A stretch of DNA of 64,000 bases. It comes from Actinomadura terrae. GTDB lineage: Bacteria > Actinomycetota > Actinomycetes > Streptosporangiales > Streptosporangiaceae. The DNA is taken from contig NZ_JAICDG010000005.1 in NCBI RefSeq assembly GCF_022751215.1, forward strand, positions 372,001 to 436,000, given 5' to 3'. Numbering within the stretch: position 1 is the stretch's first letter; each line of letters starts with the position of its first letter. Below are positions 59,327 through 64,000 of the stretch, piece after piece. The notes beneath the pieces are model-generated. The model saw nothing but the letters and a program-made list of their open reading frames with translations. It was not told the DNA's origin and searched no databases. Both the position numbers and the translations under genes were made by a program.

Positions 59327-60870
59327 TCGAGCACGACGCGGACGTCCTCGTGCTCGGCGGCGGGCCCGCCGGGGCGTGGGCGGCGCTGGCCGCCGTCGCC
59401 GCCGGGGCGCGGGTCGTCCTCGCCGACAAGGGGTACTGCGGCACCAGCGGGCCGACCGCGTCGGGCGGCAACAACCTCTGGTACGTCCCCCCGCGCGCGG
59501 CGGAGCGCGAGCGCGAGGTCGGCGCGCGGTTCGAGCAGAGTGCCCGGCTCGCCGACCGCCGCTGGATGGCCCGCGTCCTGGACGAGACGTACCGCCGCGT
59601 CGACGACCTCGCCTCGTTCGGCTACCCGTTCCCCGTCCACGACGGGGTGGAGCGGCGCGGCAGCCTCCAGGGCCCGGAGTACATGAAGCGGATGCGGCGC
59701 CGCGTCCACCGGTCGGGGGTGCTGATCCTCGACCACCATCCGGCGCTGCGGCTGCTCACCGACTCCTCGGGGATCGTGGCGGGCGCGTCCGGCATCGCCC
59801 GGCAGCTCGACGGGGCGCCCTGGACGGTCCGCGCGGGCGCGGTCGTGCTCGCGACCGGCGGCTGCGCGTTCCTGTCCGGCGCGTTCGGCACGAACGTCGA
59901 CACCGGCGACGGGCACCTGATGGCCGCCGAGCTGGGCGCGGAACTGTCGGGGATGGAGTTCTCCAGCGTGTACGGGCTGTCGCCCGCGCACGGGGCGCAC
60001 ACCAAGGGCCTGATGATGCAGTTCGCGACGTACTACGCCGAGGACGGCACGCGCATCGAGGTCCCCGACCCGCTGTGGGCGAGGGCACAGATCGCCGAGC
60101 GCCTCGCGGCCGGGCGGAAGGTCTTCGCGCGGCTCGACCGGGCGCCCGCCGACCTGCGGCAGGCGATGCGCGACGCGCAGCCGAACTACTTCCTGCCGCT
60201 GGACAAGGCCGGGATCGACCCGTTCCGCGACACCTACGAGGTGCGGATGGTGCTGGAGGGCACCGTCCGGGGCACGGGCGGCCTGCGGATCGTCGGCGAC
60301 GACTGCGCGACGACCGTCCCCGGCCTGTACGCGGCCGGGGACGTCGCGACCCGCGAGCTGGTGTCCGGCGCGGTCACCGGCGGCGGCGCCTACAACGGCG
60401 CCTGGGCGATCTCGTCGGGCACCTGGGCCGGACGCGGCGCCGCCCGCTTCGGCCTCGGCCGGGATCGGACGCGCACCCGCCCAGCCGGGCGCGCGGGACT
60501 GACGCCCGGGTCGCTGGACGCGGCGCAAGTCGTCCGCGCCGTCCAGGACGAGATCCTGCCGCTCGACCGCAACCTGTTCCGGACGCGCGACGGGCTCCGC
60601 GCCTCGCTCGCCTCGCTGGACGCGCTATGGGAGCGCGTCACGTCCGAGGGCATCGCCGGGACCGGCCGCGAACGGCTGCGCGCCCGGTCGGCGGCGGCGA
60701 TGGCCGCGCACGCCCGCTGGTGCTACCGCGCGGCGCTGGCGCGCGAGGAGTCCCGGGGCATGCACCGGCTGGACGGCCTGCCGACGCTGCGGCGCTTCGA
60801 GCACCGCCTGCTGGTCGGCGGCCTGGACGAGCCGTGGACGTCCACCGAGCCCCAGGAGGCGGCGGCGTGA
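59323..60870 (+). CDS. AprA/fumarate-reductase-like flavoprotein (copy 2)
   Basis: 515 residues, paralogous to copy 1 along its whole length. LGGGPAGAWAALAAVAAGARVV and DKGYCGTSGPTASGGNN match the FAD site. The late motif is YAAGDVATRELVSGAVTGGGAYN. It starts GTG within the lipoprotein stop and overlaps the second ferredoxin gene. Divergence between the copies suggests different substrates or partners. Confidence 0.85.
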   Translation: MIEHDADVLVLGGGPAGAWAALAAVAAGARVVLADKGYCGTSGPTASGGNNLWYVPPRAAEREREVGARFEQSARLADRRWMARVLDETYRRVDDLASFGYPFPVHDGVERRGSLQGPEYMKRMRRRVHRSGVLILDHHPALRLLTDSSGIVAGASGIARQLDGAPWTVRAGAVVLATGGCAFLSGAFGTNVDTGDGHLMAAELGAELSGMEFSSVYGLSPAHGAHTKGLMMQFATYYAEDGTRIEVPDPLWARAQIAERLAAGRKVFARLDRAPADLRQAMRDAQPNYFLPLDKAGIDPFRDTYEVRMVLEGTVRGTGGLRIVGDDCATTVPGLYAAGDVATRELVSGAVTGGGAYNGAWAISSGTWAGRGAARFGLGRDRTRTRPAGRAGLTPGSLDAAQVVRAVQDEILPLDRNLFRTRDGLRASLASLDALWERVTSEGIAGTGRERLRARSAAAMAAHARWCYRAALAREESRGMHRLDGLPTLRRFEHRLLVGGLDEPWTSTEPQEAAA

Positions 60871-61211
60871 TCGAGGTCGTGAGCGCGGAGCGCTGCGTGA
60901 AGTGCGACGTGTGCGTCAAGGTCTGCCCGACGGACGTGTTCGAAAGGGGCCCGGACGGCCTTCCGGTGATCGCTCGGCAGAGCGACTGCCAGTCGTGCTT
61001 CATGTGCGAGGCCCACTGCCCGACGGACGCCCTGTACGTGGCGCCGTTCAGCGGCCCCGCGCCGGACGGCTCCCCGCACACCGACGAGGCGGCGCTCGCC
61101 GACGCGTTCGGCGAGTACCGGCGGATCGTCGGCTGGGGGCGCGGCCGGACGCCGGGCAGCCGCGCCGACCGCAACCACATCTTCACCGAGCGGATCCGAT
61201 CGCCCCGCTGA
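60867..61211 (+). CDS. AprB-like 2x[4Fe-4S] ferredoxin (copy 2)
   Basis: 114 residues, the same length as copy 1, with Cys at identical positions 10, 13, 16, 20, 41, 44, 47 and 51. The tail GWGRGRTPG is conserved. It overlaps the second flavoprotein gene by 4 bases. A flavoprotein-ferredoxin pair has clearly been duplicated as a unit. Confidence 0.88.
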   Translation: MIEVVSAERCVKCDVCVKVCPTDVFERGPDGLPVIARQSDCQSCFMCEAHCPTDALYVAPFSGPAPDGSPHTDEAALADAFGEYRRIVGWGRGRTPGSRADRNHIFTERIRSPR

Positions 61212-61216
61212 CGGCA

Positions 61217-61246
61217 TTGACCCGGACGGGGCGACACGCGCACAAT
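61217..61246 (+). promoter_or_regulatory. Possible promoter for the SfnG-like gene
   Basis: TTGACC (61217-61222), 18-base spacer, CACAAT (61241-61246). Transcription would begin within 1-2 bases of the ATG at 61254, consistent with a leaderless mRNA and with the lack of a ribosome site there. Confidence 0.4.
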
Positions 61247-61253
61247 TCACACT

Positions 61254-62381
61254 ATGTCAGTAGGGAATATGGAAAATAGCCACGAACCCCTGAAGTTCGC
61301 CTACTGGGTCCCCAACGTCAGCGGCGGGCTCGTCGTCAGCACCATCGAGCAGCGCACCGACTGGGGCTACGACTACAACCGGGCACTGGCCGTTCTCGCC
61401 GAGGAGAACGGTTTCGAGTACGCGCTCAGCCAGGTCCGCTACATCGCCTCCTACGGCGCCGCCTACCAGCACGAGTCGACCGGGTTCAGCCTCGCGCTGC
61501 TGCTCGCGACGCGGCGGCTGAAGGTGATCGCCGCCGTCCACCCCGGGCTGTGGCACCCGGGGGTGCTCTCGAAGTTCATCGCGACCGCCGACCAGCTCTC
61601 CGGCGGCCGCGCCGCCGTCAACGTCGTCAGCGGCTGGTTCAAGGACGAGTTCACCAAGCTCGGCGAGCCGTGGCTGGAGCACGACGAGCGGTACCGGCGC
61701 AGCGAGGAGTTCATCCGGGTCCTGCGGGAGATCTGGACGTCCGAGCACGCGGAGTTCGGCGGCGACTTCTACCGGCTGCACGACTTCGACCTGCGGCCGA
61801 AGCCGGTGTCGGGGCCGGGCCGCCCGCACCCGGAGATCTTCCAGGGCGGCAACTCCACCAGCGCCCGCCGGATGGCCGGGCGGGTGTCGGACTGGTACTT
61901 CAGCAACGGCCGCGACTTCGACGGCGTCACCGAGCAGATCCACGACGTGCGGGCCGAGGCCGGGCTGTACGGGCGGCGCGTCCGGTTCGGGCTGAACGCC
62001 TTCCTGATCGCGCGCGACACCGAGGCCGAGGCCCGCGAGGTGCTGCGCGAGATCGTCGCGAAGGCCGACCGGAAGGCCGTGGAGGGCTTCGGGGCGGCGG
62101 TGAAGCAGGCCGGGCAGTCGGCGTCGGACGGCAAGGGCATGTGGCAGGACTCGGAGTTCGCCGACCTCGTCCAGTACAACGACGGGTTCCGCACCGGCCT
62201 GATCGGCACGCCCGAGCAGATCGCCGAGCGGATCGTCGCCTACAAGCGGCTCGGCGTCGACCTGTTCCTGCTCGGCTTCCTGCACTACCTGGAGGACGTC
62301 GAGTACTTCGGCAAGCGCATCCTCCCCCTCGTACGCGAGCTGGAAGCGGACCTGAAGACTCCCGCACGCGTGAACTCCTGA
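61254..62381 (+). CDS. SfnG-like FMNH2-dependent sulfone/sulfonate monooxygenase
   Basis: 375 residues of the bacterial luciferase/SsuD fold. FAYWVPNVSGGLVVSTIEQRTDWGYDYN is very like dimethylsulfone monooxygenase SfnG, and VVSGWFKDEFTKLGEPWLEHDERYRRSEEF with EIFQGGNSTSARR are the family core. It would cleave a C-S bond with reduced FMN and O2. ATG 61269 is an alternative start with AGGGA close upstream. No flavin reductase lies beside it in the window. It precedes the DszC-like gene by 23 bases. Confidence 0.9.
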   Translation: MSVGNMENSHEPLKFAYWVPNVSGGLVVSTIEQRTDWGYDYNRALAVLAEENGFEYALSQVRYIASYGAAYQHESTGFSLALLLATRRLKVIAAVHPGLWHPGVLSKFIATADQLSGGRAAVNVVSGWFKDEFTKLGEPWLEHDERYRRSEEFIRVLREIWTSEHAEFGGDFYRLHDFDLRPKPVSGPGRPHPEIFQGGNSTSARRMAGRVSDWYFSNGRDFDGVTEQIHDVRAEAGLYGRRVRFGLNAFLIARDTEAEAREVLREIVAKADRKAVEGFGAAVKQAGQSASDGKGMWQDSEFADLVQYNDGFRTGLIGTPEQIAERIVAYKRLGVDLFLLGFLHYLEDVEYFGKRILPLVRELEADLKTPARVNS

Positions 62382-62404
62382 AAACCCCCGAGACAGGAGA
62401 GGCA

Positions 62405-63637
62405 ATGTCCGTCGAGACCGAGCAGTCCGTCGAGACCGAGCAGAGCATCCAGACGACGCAGGACGAGCGTTTCGCGGCGGCGCTGCACCGCGCCGACCTC
62501 GTCGCCGCCGAGCTGCGCGCCACCGCCGCCGAACGCGACCGCGCCAACCGGACGCCGCGCGAGGAGGTCGAGCTGCTGCGCCGGGCCGACCTGCTCCAGG
62601 TGCAGGAGCCCGTCGAGTACGGCGGGGACGGGCTGTCGTTCGCGCAGGCGGCGCAGATCGTGCGGCGGATCGCGCGCGGCGACACCTCGATCGCGCACCT
62701 GATCGGCTACCACTACGCGCAGACCCGCGTCGCCTCGCTGTTCGGCACGCCCGAGCAGGACGCCGAGCTGTCGCGCCGCAACGCTCAGGAGAAGGTGTTC
62801 TGGGGCGGCGTGCAGAACCCGCGCGGCGGCTCCGACGTCGTGCTGACGCGCGACGGCGACCGGTTCCGGCTGGACGGCCGCCGCTCGTTCGCCTCGGGCG
62901 CCGGGCTCGGCGACTACCTGTCGGTCACCGCCGCCTTCGAGGGCGAGCTGGTGTTCGTCGCGCTGCCCGGCGGGCGCAAGGGCTTCCGCGCACTCGGCGA
63001 CTGGGACAACATCGGCCAGCGGCTCACCGATTCCGGCGGCGTCGAGTTCACCGCGACGCCCGTCGAGCGGCACGAGATCCTCGGCCCCGACCCGCTCACC
63101 GGACGGACGATCACCCCGTACCAGACGCTCGTCACCCCGCACTGGCAGCTGGCGTTCGTGAACTTCTATGTGGGTACGGCGGAGGGCGCCCTCGACGAGG
63201 CGCTGGACTGGACGCGCCTGCACGCCGCCCCGTGGGAGACCTCCGGCGTCGACAGCGCGACCGACGACCCGTACGTCCTGCAAACCGTCGGGGAGCTGCG
63301 CAGCGAGATCCGCGCCGCCGCCCTGCTCGCCGACCGGGCCGGGGACGCGCTCCAGCACGCGCTCGGCATCGGCGAGTCGATCACCGAGGAGGAGCGCGCG
63401 GACGCGGCGGTCGCGGTCTACGAGGCCAAGTACCTGTCGACGAAGGTCGCGCTGTCGGTCGCGTCCCGGCTGTTCGAGATCCAGGGCGCGCGGGCCACGA
63501 CCAGCGCCTACGGCTTCGACCGGCACTGGCGGAACCTGCGCACGCACACCGTCCACGACCCGGTCGCCTACAAGGCACGCGAGGTCGGCGACTGGACGCT
63601 GAACCGCCGCGCCCCCGCCTTCTCCCTCTACCGCTGA
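62405..63637 (+). CDS. DszC/SfnC-like flavin-dependent monooxygenase (acyl-CoA dehydrogenase fold)
   Basis: 410 residues. The three-domain acyl-CoA dehydrogenase-like fold is seen in LQVQEPVEYGGDGLSFAQAAQIVRRIARGDTSIAHLIGYHY, the middle beta domain near 120-240, and the helical C-terminus. DszC and SfnC are of this length and act on sulfur or aromatic substrates with FMNH2. The N-terminus has an in-frame 18-bp tandem duplication encoding SVETEQ twice. AGGAGAGG precedes the ATG. Confidence 0.86.
   Translation: MSVETEQSVETEQSIQTTQDERFAAALHRADLVAAELRATAAERDRANRTPREEVELLRRADLLQVQEPVEYGGDGLSFAQAAQIVRRIARGDTSIAHLIGYHYAQTRVASLFGTPEQDAELSRRNAQEKVFWGGVQNPRGGSDVVLTRDGDRFRLDGRRSFASGAGLGDYLSVTAAFEGELVFVALPGGRKGFRALGDWDNIGQRLTDSGGVEFTATPVERHEILGPDPLTGRTITPYQTLVTPHWQLAFVNFYVGTAEGALDEALDWTRLHAAPWETSGVDSATDDPYVLQTVGELRSEIRAAALLADRAGDALQHALGIGESITEEERADAAVAVYEAKYLSTKVALSVASRLFEIQGARATTSAYGFDRHWRNLRTHTVHDPVAYKAREVGDWTLNRRAPAFSLYR
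62408..62443. repeat. In-frame 18-bp tandem duplication at the start of the DszC-like gene
   Basis: Units 62408-62425 and 62426-62443 are identical (TCCGTCGAGACCGAGCAG) and add a second SVETEQ to the disordered N-terminus. It is a recent slippage event. Confidence 0.8.
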
Positions 63638-63645
63638 GGACGACG

Positions 63646-64000
63646 ATGCCGAACGCGCACGTGATCCGCTCGGGCGCGGAGGCCGTGGAGGTCGCGCGCA
63701 AGCTCGCCGCCGCCGTCGCCGTGCAGGCGGGCGAGCGCGACCGGGACCGGCGGGCACCGGCCGCCGAGCTGGACGAGCTGTCGCGCTCGGGCCTGCTCGG
63801 CGTCACGGTGCCCGCCCGGCACGGCGGCGCCGAGGTGGGCGTCGCCGTGCTGGCCGAGGTGTTCCGGACGCTCGCCGCCGCCGACGCGAGCCTCGCGCAG
63901 ATCCCGCAGAGCCATTTCGTGTTCCTGGACGCGCTGCGGCGGCAGGGCAGCGAGCAGCAGCAGGCCCGCTACTTCGCGAAGGCGCTGGACGGCGCGCGCT
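63646..64000 (+). CDS. SfnB-like acyl-CoA dehydrogenase-fold protein (partial)
   Basis: The N-terminal 118 residues of a protein cut by the right edge. VTVPARHGGAEVGVAVLAEVFRTLAAADASLAQIPQSHFVFLDALR is the helical N-terminal domain of the SfnB/acyl-CoA dehydrogenase fold. It lies 8 bases after the DszC-like stop, with GAGGACGACG before the ATG. SfnB-type proteins accompany SfnG in sulfone use. The gene continues beyond the window. Confidence 0.85.
   Translation, partial: MPNAHVIRSGAEAVEVARKLAAAVAVQAGERDRDRRAPAAELDELSRSGLLGVTVPARHGGAEVGVAVLAEVFRTLAAADASLAQIPQSHFVFLDALRRQGSEQQQARYFAKALDGAR

Noticed and set aside
61254..62381. Alkanesulfonate monooxygenase SsuD
   Set aside because: The fold is shared, but the N-terminal FAYWVPNVSGGLVVSTIEQRT pattern fits SfnG better than SsuD.
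1..64000. tRNA, rRNA, CRISPR array or insertion sequence
   Set aside because: No cloverleaf, rRNA-like stretch, spaced direct-repeat array or transposase was seen by eye; a covariance-model search would be the decisive test.

Overview
The window is high-GC DNA with dense, overlapping operons, GTG and TTG starts, and actinomycete-type gene families. It most likely comes from a filamentous actinomycete, plausibly of the Thermomonosporaceae/Streptosporangiales type; that placement is inference, because there is no rRNA or other phylogenetic marker. I saw no tRNA, rRNA, CRISPR array or insertion sequence.

Layout. (1) 1-8.1 kb, minus strand: a GntR regulator with a thiolase and a DUF35 zinc-ribbon partner, beside a complete Dpp/Opp-type ABC importer. 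Both promoters carry the same spaced motif. (2) 8.2-13.9 kb, minus: a Pls-type single-module NRPS-like enzyme with a membrane and left-handed beta-helix C-terminus, followed by an MFS exporter. (3) 14.3-20.1 kb: a NarL-type two-component pair, a secreted tripeptidyl-aminopeptidase-like hydrolase, a fused double-MarR regulator with a small partner, and a small HTH/zinc-cysteine protein pair.

(4) 20.9-42.0 kb: the centrepiece, a type II polyketide cluster. The core order is FAD oxygenase - TcmI-family cyclase - KS-alpha - CLF - ACP - C9 ketoreductase - didomain aromatase - FAD oxygenase. This is the order known from angucycline clusters such as urdamycin, landomycin and jadomycin. A flavin-dependent halogenase overlaps the last oxygenase. 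Next come two hemerythrin-like proteins, a cation/proton antiporter, a MarR/MFS pair, a cupin, a flavin reductase, a Tat-exported berberine-bridge-type oxidase and a DDN-like protein. Split acyl-CoA carboxylase genes bookend the set: beta and epsilon on the left, biotinylated alpha on the right. There are no deoxysugar, glycosyltransferase or methyltransferase genes, so the predicted product is an unglycosylated, halogenated and heavily oxidised angucyclinone.

(5) 42.0-50.9 kb: an MmyB-like XRE regulator, a MarR regulator and a third FAD monooxygenase, with a shared 41-nt element upstream of the XRE and monooxygenase genes; a cupredoxin/lipoprotein/aldo-keto reductase operon; an MFS pump and a second aldo-keto reductase. 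(6) 51.2-54.2 kb: an AfsA-type butenolide synthase, a HAD phosphatase and a KAS III, a likely autoregulator-hormone cassette. (7) 54.5-64.0 kb: an organosulfur scavenging operon opening with a Cys-ended leader peptide. It holds an SsuBC-type transporter, two tandem flavoprotein/ferredoxin pairs, a binding lipoprotein, an SfnG-like monooxygenase, a DszC-like monooxygenase and a truncated SfnB-like protein.

Gene boundaries come from reading frames, ribosome binding sites and overlaps. Functions come from recognisable motifs; no database search was possible.
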